Shown: positions 54,256 through 61,492 of the stretch, piece after piece
Layout: each line of letters begins with the position of its first letter
How positions within the stretch are numbered: position 1 is the first letter of the stretch
Program-made: the position numbers and the translations under genes
Assembly (NCBI GenBank): GCA_016204975.1
Contig: JACQJP010000014.1
Location: 1-61,492, forward strand
From: Elusimicrobiota bacterium
Lineage (GTDB): Bacteria > Elusimicrobiota > Elusimicrobia > JACQJP01
Direction: 5' to 3'
DNA length: 61,492 nucleotides
The notes under the pieces: model-generated
What the model was told of the DNA's origin: nothing
Database searches by the model: none
What the model saw: only the letters and a program-made list of their open reading frames with translations

Positions 54256-55503
54256 TTATAAGTCTGCCGTTAGGGATTCGATCTCTTCTCGGGTGTCGGC
54301 GGGGCCGAGGCAACGGCCGTTTTTGGATACAAACAGACGCGGGTAGTGATCGGATTTTAGTCGGTGGGAGAGGATGAAATCCATATCGGAAGGATCGATG
54401 AAGGAAAGGAGCATCCGAGGAAGATAGATGCCGTGGGCCAAAGCCAGCAGCTGCTGTGTCTGCGCCTCCTCGTGGCGGCCCACCAGATCCAGCTCGATTC
54501 TTCCGCGCCGGAGGCACTCCCAAAGTTTTACAAACGGCGCCAGCTCGGCAGGGCCTCGGAGTTCCGCGCAGAGGGTCCGAAGGGCCCCCTCGGTGGATTT
54601 TAGGTAGACCTGGCTTCCCTTCAGGTGCGAGAGTTTCCATAAGACCTCGATGGCGATGGCGTTGTCCAACGCGGGTTTGGCGGATGGGGCTTGCTCGTCC
54701 GGCAGGTTGAGGAATCCCCCCCGCTCTTTGTCCCACAGTCCCAGAAGCATCTGTTGCTTGAGTATCCAGTCCGCAAACTCTCGGTAGTCCGGATGGCCCA
54801 GGTGCTGGGAGGCCTGGACGAAGGCCAGGGCGGTCCACGCTTGGTCCGGGAGGGCTCCTGGACATTCGGCCTCTCCGTTTTCCTTCAGGGAGTGGCAGAT
54901 ACCGCGTCCGGGATCGACGCACCTCTCCTGGAGAAACTGGAGGACTTGCTCTGCGGTGTGGGAATAGGAATCCTCTCCCAGGGCCGCGGAGGCTTGAAAC
55001 AGTGTCCTGGCGATGGCGGCATTGGCGTCGGCGTAGAAAATCTTGTGGATCTCCAGGGCCTCCCCGGCGGGAGGTGAGCCTTTGACCTGCGCGAAAAAGC
55101 CTCCCTCCGTTGGGCTCCACAGGGATTGCTCCAGCATCTGGAGGGTTTGGGTGATGGCCCGTCGCAGGGATTCTTCAGGCTTGAGGAGATATCCATCCAC
55201 CAACAGACTTACCCACAGGGCATTTTCCTTTAGGCGTTTTTCCGGGAGGGGGGCGCCTTTGTTGGGAGCCTCTAGAAAAAACCCCCCCTCCAATGGATCG
55301 TAGAGGGGGCTTTGAAGAAGTTCGATAACCTTTTGGATGGTTTTTTGGAGCAGGGAGGGGTTCTTCTCTGCGGCGGCGATGTAGAGAAGTAGCGAGCAGC
55401 TTTCTCGAAAATCAGGGAGGGAATCCGGAAGAGTATTTTTTTTTCGGGATAAGACAAGCTCCCGGGCGGCTTCTATCACCTTCTCTTTAAGCGCGGGATC
55501 CAT
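54256..55503 (-). CDS. DUF255/YyaL C-terminal-like alpha/alpha-barrel protein
   Basis: 415 residues corresponding to the helical (six-hairpin glycosidase-like) part of YyaL/SSP411-type proteins: DPLEGGFFLEAP, ENALWVSLLVDGYLL, TEGGFFAQV, DANAAIARTLFQASAAL, DQAWTALAFVQASQHLG, DNAIAIEVLWKLSHL. The N-terminal thioredoxin domain found in full-length DUF255 proteins is absent; the C-terminal tail (HYPRLFVSKNGRCLGPADTR, then EEIESLTADL) has the cysteine-containing end segment. Function is unknown. It converges with serS (11 bp) and follows nadA on the minus strand. Confidence 0.8.
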   Translation of the reverse strand: MDPALKEKVIEAARELVLSRKKNTLPDSLPDFRESCSLLLYIAAAEKNPSLLQKTIQKVIELLQSPLYDPLEGGFFLEAPNKGAPLPEKRLKENALWVSLLVDGYLLKPEESLRRAITQTLQMLEQSLWSPTEGGFFAQVKGSPPAGEALEIHKIFYADANAAIARTLFQASAALGEDSYSHTAEQVLQFLQERCVDPGRGICHSLKENGEAECPGALPDQAWTALAFVQASQHLGHPDYREFADWILKQQMLLGLWDKERGGFLNLPDEQAPSAKPALDNAIAIEVLWKLSHLKGSQVYLKSTEGALRTLCAELRGPAELAPFVKLWECLRRGRIELDLVGRHEEAQTQQLLALAHGIYLPRMLLSFIDPSDMDFILSHRLKSDHYPRLFVSKNGRCLGPADTREEIESLTADL

Positions 55504-55533
55504 TGATCACCCCCTCGCTCTCTGTGGAGATAT

Positions 55534-56556
55534 TCATGGGGTTTCTGTCAGCTCAAACATCCGGTCCAGGCTCTGCCTGGCTTTGTGCAGGACTGTCTCC
55601 GGAATGCGAATGACGGATCCGGGGTGCGGATTCTGCAGCGCGCGCAGGACGGAGTCCAAGGTAATGGATTTCATGTAGGGACAGAGGCGGCACATGGGAA
55701 TGAACTTTTTCTGAGGAAATCGCGTGCGGGCGAGATCTCCCAGACCGCACTCCGTCACCAAGAGGTAGGAGGGGGCCGGCGTCAATTCAATGTCGCGCAG
55801 CATGTCGGAGGTTCCACCCAGGAGATCCACAGAGGACGCTACCTCTGGGCTGCATTCGCTGTGGGCCAGGATCCGAACGCCCGGATAGAGGCGGCGGTAG
55901 TACCGGATGTGTTCCGGCGAAAATTCCCGGTGGACGATGCACTCCCCTTTCCAGAAGAGGAGTTCCTCCCCAAGTTTTTTTCCCAGTTGGCGAGCGAGGT
56001 TCTTGGCCATCCACTCGTCCGGGACAAACAGGACCCGGGGGTGCTTTTGGTAGAGTCGCCGTAGTATTTTGGAAGCGTTGGAGGAGGTGCAGACGACATC
56101 CGATTCCGCTTTGACCGCGGCGCTGGTGTTGATGTAGCAGACCACCGGAACCCCCGGGTATTGCTCCTTGAGCCTTTGCAGTTGGTGGGAGGTGATTCCA
56201 TCCGCCAGGGAGCATCCCGCCTCCTCTTCCGGCAGCAGCACCTCCTTATCGGGATTGAGGATTTTGGCCGTCTCGGCCATGAAGCGCACTCCGCAGAAGA
56301 TGATCTTTCTTGCCGGAAGATCACGGCACCTCAGGCTTAGAGCATAAGAGTCTCCGGAGAAATCGGCGATCCCATGGATAATTTCTGTTCGTTGATAGAG
56401 GTGGGCTGGGATGGCCGCCCCAAGTCTGCGTTTTAGTTTCTGGATGGCTGAGGTCTTTTCCGCCAGGCGCAACAGCTCGGATTCTCCGTATCCGAGCAGC
56501 TCCAGTCCGCTCTCTTTGAGTCTTTCCGCCTCCTCCCAGAGAGTCTCGGCGTCCAT
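55534..56556 (-). CDS. nadA: Quinolinate synthase A
   Basis: 340 residues from the ATG at 56556, which overlaps the gdpD stop by one base (TGATG). Motifs include AHLYQRTEIIHGIADFSGDS, the cluster Cys in IIFCGVRFMAETAKIL, VVCYINTSAAVKAESDVVCT, LAHSECSPEV, LLVTECGLGDLAR and MCRLCPYMKSITLDS, covering the three ligands of the 4Fe-4S cluster. It condenses iminoaspartate with dihydroxyacetone phosphate to quinolinate for NAD synthesis. nadB and nadC are not in the window. Its Fe-S cluster fits with the Suf-type genes upstream on the same strand. Confidence 0.94.
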   Translation of the reverse strand: MDAETLWEEAERLKESGLELLGYGESELLRLAEKTSAIQKLKRRLGAAIPAHLYQRTEIIHGIADFSGDSYALSLRCRDLPARKIIFCGVRFMAETAKILNPDKEVLLPEEEAGCSLADGITSHQLQRLKEQYPGVPVVCYINTSAAVKAESDVVCTSSNASKILRRLYQKHPRVLFVPDEWMAKNLARQLGKKLGEELLFWKGECIVHREFSPEHIRYYRRLYPGVRILAHSECSPEVASSVDLLGGTSDMLRDIELTPAPSYLLVTECGLGDLARTRFPQKKFIPMCRLCPYMKSITLDSVLRALQNPHPGSVIRIPETVLHKARQSLDRMFELTETP

Positions 56557-57218
56557 CAGAGACTCCCCCCTGCCCTTTCCCAGCGTGAGCTCAAGAGATC
56601 CGGGTAGTCGGAGAAAACGCCCTGGACCCCGCATTTTTCCAATCGACAGCAGGTGGCGGTATCATTGACGGTATAGACGTAGAGCGGAACCTTGAGCTTT
56701 TCGGCCAGGCGGGCCCAAGAGGGATGAAATCGCTTGAGGCTCAGGTGCAGGCTATCCGGCTTAAGCTCTCCGGCGAGCTCCTTCACCTCTTTTGGGGAGG
56801 TGGAGCCCACCAGATGCCCGATCCGCACGGTGCGGGAGAGCTGTCGCAGCCTCTTTAGGATGCGGAGCTGGAAGCTGGAGAAGATCACATTTGGGACCAG
56901 GGGCCCAGGAACCTTTTGGAGCACCTCCTGCTCGAAATTATCCGAGGGTGAAGCGGAGGCTTTGAGCTCCAGGCAAAGCAGGGGTGCAGCGGTGCGTGGG
57001 GAGTGTTGCCGGATCTGGTCCAGCACCTCCTCCAGCGCGGGCGGCCTTTTGGCCGCCCTCGATCTGGGAGGATCGTGGGAGACCACCAATCTTGTGTCGG
57101 CTGTTTGGTGGATGTCCATCTCCAGGGCCTGTGCCCCCATCTCCAGGGCTAGTTGGAAGGCTTCCAGAGAGTTTTCTGGTGCGTAGGCAGAGGCTCCTCG
57201 ATGGGCGATGACCAACAT
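56556..57218 (-). CDS. Glycerophosphodiester phosphodiesterase-family protein
   Basis: 220 residues from the ATG at 57218 (a GTG at 57248 would add ten). The GDPD signature VIAHRGASAYAPENSLEAF, EMDIHQTADTRLVVSHDP with metal-binding Glu/Asp/His, LCLELKAS, FSSFQLRILKRL and YVYTVNDTATC-GVFSDYPDLL is complete. It cleaves glycerophosphodiesters to glycerol-3-phosphate and an alcohol. No signal peptide is seen, so it is cytoplasmic. The stop overlaps the nadA start. Confidence 0.93.
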   Translation of the reverse strand: MLVIAHRGASAYAPENSLEAFQLALEMGAQALEMDIHQTADTRLVVSHDPPRSRAAKRPPALEEVLDQIRQHSPRTAAPLLCLELKASASPSDNFEQEVLQKVPGPLVPNVIFSSFQLRILKRLRQLSRTVRIGHLVGSTSPKEVKELAGELKPDSLHLSLKRFHPSWARLAEKLKVPLYVYTVNDTATCCRLEKCGVQGVFSDYPDLLSSRWERAGGSL

Positions 57219-57283
57219 TTTTTTGGGCGTGCTTAGCACCCGAAACACGGCGAAGGGGACCCAGCCTTCGCCTCCGGCGGATG

Positions 57284-58270
57284 CTAGCGGGCGGCGGGGG
57301 ACTTTAGTTCCTGACGGAGCTTTTTGACGGCAGAGACCATGACCGCAAGCTTTTTTTCAACTTCCTCTCGGGTGCGTGTCTTGAGTCCGCAGTCCGGATC
57401 CACAGTCACCTGCTCGGGGCTGAGCACCTTCAAGGTTTTTTGGAGTCCTGACAGGATCTGCTCCTCTGTCTCTACGTGGTGGCTGTGAACGTCTAAAACC
57501 CCCAGGCCGATCTCCTTATCAAAGGGATTTTTTTTAAAGAGGTTCAAGAGATCGTAGCCGCTGTTAGCCATCTCCAGGTCAATCTGATCCACGGGGAGCC
57601 TCAGCATCTCTGGGTAAATTTCCTCAAAGCGTCCGTAACAGATGTGGGTGATGGTCTTGACCTTTAGATTTTGGGTCACACACCCCAGCGCCTCGATGGC
57701 CAGCTCCAGTTCTTGAGGGCGGACCGAAACCGCCGGTTCATCGATCTGAATGTAGGTGGCCCCCGCCCGCTCTAAGTCCTCCGCCTCCTCCCTCAAGGCC
57801 TCGGCGAAGGCCAGGGCGCAGTCTCTCCGGGAGCCGTAGTGTTCGTCGAAGGACCAATCCATGAGGGTGTAGGGTCCGGTCAACATTCCCTTGACCGGTT
57901 TTTTTGTCAGACTCTGTGTGAACCGCCACCAGCGGACGGTAACGGGGCGGCTTCGCTGGATGGAGCCGGTGACGATGGGCTTGCGATAGTAACGATTGCC
58001 ATAAGATCGGACCAAGCCGCTGATCTTCAGGCCTTCCAGATTCTCCGCGAAATAGGTGGCCATGTCTCCTCGGTACATCTCGCCGTCCACCAAGATGTCC
58101 AGCCCCAGCCGCTCCTGAAGCTCGATCCATTCCCGGGTGGCCTTTTCCTCCAACTCCTGCAGGGTCTGAGGAGAGATTTCGCCTCGGGTCCTTTGGGCTC
58201 TGGCACGCAGGAGATACTCCGGTTTCGGAAAGCTTCCCACGGTGGTGGTTGGCAGAAGAGGCAGGCTCAT
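57284..58270 (-). CDS. Core-MetE (cobalamin-independent methionine synthase C-domain) homologue, zinc site intact
   Basis: 328 residues equivalent to the catalytic C-terminal domain of MetE without the N-terminal half. TTTVGSFPKP at the start, GLDILVDGEMYRGDM, KGMLTGPYTLMDWSFDE, GATYIQIDEPAV and the zinc ligands His209 and Cys211 (THICYGRF), Glu233 and Cys294 (DPDCGLKTRT) are all conserved. Such stand-alone core-MetE proteins (Mes-type) make methionine from a methyl donor other than methyl-folate, often a corrinoid protein. It overlaps the second paralogue by 4 bp, suggesting a two-protein enzyme. Confidence 0.92.
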   Translation of the reverse strand: MSLPLLPTTTVGSFPKPEYLLRARAQRTRGEISPQTLQELEEKATREWIELQERLGLDILVDGEMYRGDMATYFAENLEGLKISGLVRSYGNRYYRKPIVTGSIQRSRPVTVRWWRFTQSLTKKPVKGMLTGPYTLMDWSFDEHYGSRRDCALAFAEALREEAEDLERAGATYIQIDEPAVSVRPQELELAIEALGCVTQNLKVKTITHICYGRFEEIYPEMLRLPVDQIDLEMANSGYDLLNLFKKNPFDKEIGLGVLDVHSHHVETEEQILSGLQKTLKVLSPEQVTVDPDCGLKTRTREEVEKKLAVMVSAVKKLRQELKSPAAR

Positions 58271-59277
58271 TGCACGGGCTCCCTTTGAAATTTAAATGGT
58301 TGGGCCGCCCGGGCCAGAATTTCAAGCTTTCTTTGCGCCGTCTCCCGGGGAAGAAACTCCAAACCGCAGTGAGGTTGCAGATGGATCGGATCTGCTTGGG
58401 GACAAAGCGCCAGCAACCGTTCGATGCGACTTGAGATTTCCGAGGGGCTTTCCATTTTGGTATTGCGGGCATCTATGATTCCTGCAGCCAGGCCCTTTCC
58501 TTTTGGGAAAGGGTGGTTTTCTAAAAGTTTCCAGTTGGCTGGCGCGGTGACGAAGTCCATGCCCAACACCCGGAAGGGGAGTTGGAGGATCTCCGGGTAG
58601 AGGCCGTCTAGGCCCCCGTAGTAGGTTTGTAGAATGATCGGGACGGAGGTCCCCGAGGTCAGAAGTTGAAACGCTTCTTTAAAGAGGGGCCAGAAGGAGG
58701 GACGTTTCTCAAATACCAGGTTCGGCTCATCGATCTGAATCCAGACTGCCTTGCCTTCAGCCTCCAGGGCGCCGATCTCTTGCCGGAGGGCTCGGGCCAG
58801 GTCTAAGACGAATTCCTCCCATCTGGGGTAGGCGGGGTGCAGGCATAGGGAGGCGAGGGTATAGGGTCCGGTGAGCACCGCTTTCACCGGCACGGAGGAG
58901 TTTTTTTGAGCACCCTGCAGGTCCCGCACCAGTATGGGACCTTTCCAAGAGACTTTTCTTTCCGCGACGGGCTGCCGGTAATAGGTGTTGGTGTCATAAA
59001 GACGCACTAGGCCTGTGACCCGGAATCCTTCCATCCCCTGGGCCAGATAGGTAGCCAGGTCCTCCCAGCGGATCTGCCCATCGGTGACCAGGTCCAATCC
59101 GGCCTCTTGTTGCTCCTGAAGCACCTCTCGGGTGACTTCCTCCTGCACCCGGGAGAGATCCTGTGGGGAGATTTTTCCCTCTTGAAACTGAGCGATGGCC
59201 TGTCGCAGGTGGGCGGATCTGGGCAGGTTGGGAATTTTGGGGTAGTGGTTGACGGCGGTTACGATGAGCCTAGGCAT
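58267..59277 (-). CDS. Core-MetE paralogue with degenerate zinc site
   Basis: 336 residues from the ATG at 59277, which overlaps the PHP gene stop by 8 bp. The fold is the same as its neighbour (AVNHYPKIP, GLDLVTDGQIRWEDLATYLA, KAVLTGPYTLASL, AVWIQIDEPNLVFEKR, HLQPHCGLEFLPRE), but the first zinc motif reads LQTYYGGLDGLYP, so His and Cys are Gln and Tyr, and the Glu is also missing; only the last Cys remains. It may be a structural or substrate-binding partner of the catalytic paralogue, like the N-domain of full MetE. Confidence 0.9.
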   Translation of the reverse strand: MPRLIVTAVNHYPKIPNLPRSAHLRQAIAQFQEGKISPQDLSRVQEEVTREVLQEQQEAGLDLVTDGQIRWEDLATYLAQGMEGFRVTGLVRLYDTNTYYRQPVAERKVSWKGPILVRDLQGAQKNSSVPVKAVLTGPYTLASLCLHPAYPRWEEFVLDLARALRQEIGALEAEGKAVWIQIDEPNLVFEKRPSFWPLFKEAFQLLTSGTSVPIILQTYYGGLDGLYPEILQLPFRVLGMDFVTAPANWKLLENHPFPKGKGLAAGIIDARNTKMESPSEISSRIERLLALCPQADPIHLQPHCGLEFLPRETAQRKLEILARAAQPFKFQREPVQ

Positions 59278-60100
59278 CGTCCAGGGATAGTTTGTCCTGA
59301 AGCTGTTCCCAAACGCTGAACGGAACCTCACATCCTCCCAACTCCCCACGGCCTGTTTCCGGCCCGTGGAAGTCCGAGCCGCCGGTGGCGATCAGGCTAT
59401 GGCGTCGAGCGATTTGCAGAAGCTCTTGGGTGAAGCGGGCGGTGTGGGAGGGATAGTAAACCTCCAGACCTAAAAGACCTTCTTCCACCAGAGCGGGGAC
59501 CATTGTATCATTTTTCGACACGAGGAATGGGTGAGCCAGCACCGCGACTCCTCCCGCCTCTCGGATGGTTTCGATGGCCTCGGCGCTGGAGGGTCCCCGG
59601 GGAGGGACATAGGCCGGTCCGCCGGGTAGAAGGTAGCGTCGGAAAGCCTGGGAGCGATTTGCGGCGTGCCCCGCCTGTACCAGCAGGTCCGCTATGTGGG
59701 GGCGTCCGATGGAGTGATCCTCTCCCCTTTCACAGCGGGGAAGGGAGATTCCGGCCCGCTTCAATTTCTCCAGGATGAGCTGTATCCGCTCCTGTCTTTT
59801 GCCTCGAAACCCCTGGAGCTTTTTCAAGAGGGAGGGATGTTGCGGATTGAGGCCATAGCCTAGGATGTGGACGGTGTCCCCCTCCTGGGCGGTGTTGATC
59901 TCAATGCCGTTTAAAAATTCTATCCCTGCTCTTTTGGCCGCTTGCTGCGCTGCGGACAGACCGGCAGTGGTGTCGTGATCGGTAAGGGCCAGGTGGCGGA
60001 CCCCCATTTTTTTTGCCCTCTCGATCAATGGGGAGGGATCGAGAGTTCCGTCGGAAAAGGTGGAATGGCAGTGGAGGTCTACCAGGGCATGAGAGGTCAC
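59270..60100 (-). CDS. PHP-domain phosphoesterase (YciV/RNase AM-like)
   Basis: 276 residues from the GTG at 60100, overlapping the rrf2 stop as GTGA. Metal-binding PHP motifs are VDLHCHSTFSDGTLDP, LALTDHDTTAG, FLNGIEINTA, VAVLAHPFLV and TGGSDFHGPE. This set matches the YciV/TrpH subfamily, whose members are 5'-3' exonucleases (RNase AM) or 3',5'-nucleotide bisphosphatases. The longer frame to 60238 has no family sequence. It lies between the Rrf2 regulator and the MetE-like pair. Confidence 0.92.
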   Translation of the reverse strand: MTSHALVDLHCHSTFSDGTLDPSPLIERAKKMGVRHLALTDHDTTAGLSAAQQAAKRAGIEFLNGIEINTAQEGDTVHILGYGLNPQHPSLLKKLQGFRGKRQERIQLILEKLKRAGISLPRCERGEDHSIGRPHIADLLVQAGHAANRSQAFRRYLLPGGPAYVPPRGPSSAEAIETIREAGGVAVLAHPFLVSKNDTMVPALVEEGLLGLEVYYPSHTARFTQELLQIARRHSLIATGGSDFHGPETGRGELGGCEVPFSVWEQLQDKLSLDDA

Positions 60101-60540
60101 AGGATCAAGGTCTGCTTCTCTGCCTCCACCTCTTCCCGTTGGAGTTCGTCCAAGGTGACTCCCCGCAGGAAGTTCTCGATCTTCTGCGCCAGGGCGCGCC
60201 AGATGGGGCGGATGCTGCAGGTGACAGTGTGCCGACATTGCATTTTGCCGTAAGAGTATTTGTCACAGGTGTCTTCGAGGAGGTCTCTCTCCACTGCCTC
60301 CACCACATCTGCCACGGTGATCTTTTCCGGGGCCAGGCTTAAGCGGTATCCTCCCTGGGCGCCCCTGCGGCTCTGGATGAGTTTGGCGCGACGGAGCTTC
60401 AAAAGCAGCTGATCCACGTAATCTCGCTGGATGTTTTCCAGATGGGAGAGTTCCTCGGCGGTCAAGGTGGATTTGTCGTAGCAGTGGACCATCTGTCCCA
60501 TGATCCGCATGGCATACTCGCTGGCGCTGGTCATCCTCAT
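60097..60540 (-). CDS. Rrf2-family (IscR-like) transcriptional regulator
   Basis: 147 residues. Winged helix with SASEYAMRIMGQMVHC, YVDQLLLKLRRAKLIQSRRG and AQGGYRLSLAPEKITVADVV, followed by Cys92, Cys102 and Cys108 (C-x9-C-x5-C) in the position of the IscR/NsrR cluster ligands. It probably binds a [2Fe-2S] cluster and senses Fe-S status. It follows sufU and the SufT-like gene (12 bp), so it likely controls this Fe-S operon. Confidence 0.93.
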   Translation of the reverse strand: MRMTSASEYAMRIMGQMVHCYDKSTLTAEELSHLENIQRDYVDQLLLKLRRAKLIQSRRGAQGGYRLSLAPEKITVADVVEAVERDLLEDTCDKYSYGKMQCRHTVTCSIRPIWRALAQKIENFLRGVTLDELQREEVEAEKQTLIL

Positions 60541-60552
60541 GGTTAAAACTCC

Positions 60553-60882
60553 TTAGAAGATTCCCAGGGCATCTCGACAGTCTTCCGTGGCCATGGTGCG
60601 AGGGTCCCAGGGAGGTTCAAAGACAAGATTCATCTGGACCTTTTGGACTCCCGGCGTCTGCTCGACGGCCCTATGGGCTTGGGCCAGGAGTTGCGGACCG
60701 TATGGGCAGGCCGGGGAAGTCATGGTCATCTCAACGATCACCTCAGCCCGGTCGCTTCCGGGCTCGGCCTCCGCAATCTTCACTCCATAGATCAGGCCCA
60801 GGTCCAGAATGCTTAGGAAAAGCTCAGGGTCCTGCACCGGTTGCAGGGCTGCGCGGACCTGTTCTTCCGTGACGAGACTCAT
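60553..60882 (-). CDS. MIP18/DUF59 family Fe-S assembly protein (SufT-like)
   Basis: 109 residues. VRAALQPVQDPELFLSILDL (D-P-E motif), GLIYGVKIAEAEPGS, VEMTMTSPACPYGPQLLAQA with the conserved Cys, and VNLVFEPPW-like MNLVFEPPWDPRTM define the MIP18 (DUF59) family. These proteins deliver Fe-S clusters to client proteins. It begins 3 bp after sufU. Confidence 0.93.
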   Translation of the reverse strand: MSLVTEEQVRAALQPVQDPELFLSILDLGLIYGVKIAEAEPGSDRAEVIVEMTMTSPACPYGPQLLAQAHRAVEQTPGVQKVQMNLVFEPPWDPRTMATEDCRDALGIF

Positions 60883-60885
60883 AGC

Positions 60886-61374
60886 CTATTCCGTGTGTTT
60901 GGCCTCCCTCTGCCCTTCCCGATAGGCTCTGAGGCCCTCGAGAAAGGTATTCCAGGAAAGCAGCGCGCATTTGATGCGCACGGGATATTTTTTTACTCCC
61001 CCAAGCGCCTCCGCAGACTCCAGGGTCTCCGGCAGGTTTTGCGGGGCACCGGGCTGGAGCATGAAGCCTTTGAAGACGTCCACCAACCGGCTGGCTTCGG
61101 AGAGGGTTTTGCCTTCCAGGGCCTCGGTGAGGATCGCGGTGGAGGCTTGAGAGATGGCGCATCCCTGACCCTGGAATCGGGCTTGGGAGATGGTGCCGTT
61201 TTGGAGGTGGGCGGTGAGAATCACTTGATCTCCGCAGAGGGGGTTGACCCCTTCGGCCGCCAAGTCCGCCGGCTCTGCCCGCCCCCGATGGCGGCCGTCT
61301 TGATAGTAGTCCAGCAGGACCTCCCGGTAAAGGTCTTCAAGTTCTGCGTCCGGCTTGGACTTAGGCTCTGTCAC
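60886..61374 (-). CDS. sufU: SufU-type Fe-S cluster scaffold / sulfur transfer protein
   Basis: 162 residues, GTG start at 61374. NPLCGDQVIL (Cys47, Asp49), GQGCAISQASTAILTEAL (Cys72) and RIKCALLSWNTFLEGL (Cys136) are the SufU ligands, and the insertion between the second and third ligands that distinguishes SufU from IscU is present. In zinc-bound form SufU relays sulfur from SufS to SufB. Upstream suf genes would lie beyond the window's right edge if present. Confidence 0.94.
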   Translation of the reverse strand: MTEPKSKPDAELEDLYREVLLDYYQDGRHRGRAEPADLAAEGVNPLCGDQVILTAHLQNGTISQARFQGQGCAISQASTAILTEALEGKTLSEASRLVDVFKGFMLQPGAPQNLPETLESAEALGGVKKYPVRIKCALLSWNTFLEGLRAYREGQREAKHTE

Positions 61375-61393
61375 GAAATTAATGACTCATTTG

Positions 61394-61492
61394 CCAAGTC
61401 AATTTGGGAGCGAGACAAGGCGTGAGGAGCGTGGCATAGCTGGAGGCTATGTGAGCGACGAACAACGCAGTCGCAGCCCCAAAGTGCCTTGG
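61394..61492. repeat. Large imperfect palindrome running to the window edge
   Basis: Matching arms in order: CCAAG (61394) with CTTGG (61488), TTTGGG (61403) with CCCAAA (61478), GCGA (61410) with TCGC (61471), GCGT (61420) with ACGC (61465) and CATAGC (61435) with GCTATG (61446), closing on a 5-nt loop. It is upstream of sufU and non-coding. The layout resembles dispersed REP/MITE palindromes; only one copy is visible here. Confidence 0.65.

Overview
The window is a chromosomal segment from a GC-rich, diderm (Gram-negative type) bacterium. It encodes lipoproteins, an OmpA-family protein and a porin-like barrel, and it contains the chromosome's dnaA/oriC neighbourhood. No rRNA, tRNA or CRISPR array was seen, so taxonomic placement is unresolved. 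An uncultured deep-branching phylum is possible but is inference only.

Layout. (1) 1-2310: a more AT-rich accessory block with a Cro-like regulator, a DUF2178-like membrane protein, a small exported protein and a DUF4185-like secreted protein. (2) 2420-5305 (minus): hydrolase, ferredoxin-MBL hydrolase, RidA and an apparently composite ORF. (3) 5.5-10.1 kb: Bax-inhibitor-like protein, MgtE, GlgB and a class II aldolase that converges on and overlaps mtnA. (4) 10.0-19.7 kb (minus): a tight seven-gene operon behind a TTGACA/TATACT promoter. It encodes an HTH-REC regulator, a ThDP enzyme, an O-methyltransferase, an orphan periplasmic binding protein, a membrane protein, a 1011-residue hybrid histidine kinase and MtnA. 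This is the best candidate for an undescribed system, possibly making and sensing a small molecule. (5) 19.7-26.3 kb: barrel protein, M48 lipoprotein, solitary HicA-like protein, HAD phosphatase, OmpA lipoprotein, EtfBA, and an AAA/DUF4143 ATPase whose start codon lies inside a 34-bp palindrome.

(6) 26.3-38.5 kb (minus): an uninterrupted 16-gene array read away from the origin: rpmH-rnpA-yidD-yidC-jag-mnmE, an EF-like protein, MFS and Yip1-like membrane proteins, asd-rplM-rpsI, a membrane protein, hom-thrC and DUF72. (7) 38.5-46.7 kb (plus): dnaA-dnaN-dciA-gyrB-gyrA without recF. Divergent promoters and DnaA boxes lie between rpmH and dnaA, and another perfect box lies between dnaA and dnaN. 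Gene direction and the visible C-rich/G-rich strand bias both switch here, marking the replication origin.

(8) 46.7-54.2 kb (plus): archease, a structured repeat, an FGE/SUMF1-domain protein, a palindrome-controlled XRE/nucleotidyltransferase toxin-antitoxin pair, RtcB RNA ligase interrupted by a 510-residue LAGLIDADG intein, a 176-bp MITE inserted exactly at the rtcB stop/serS start, and serS. (9) 54.2-61.4 kb (minus): SufU, a SufT-like protein, Rrf2, PHP phosphoesterase, two core-MetE paralogues (only one with intact zinc ligands), GDPD, NadA and a DUF255-like protein. A large palindromic repeat runs off the right edge.
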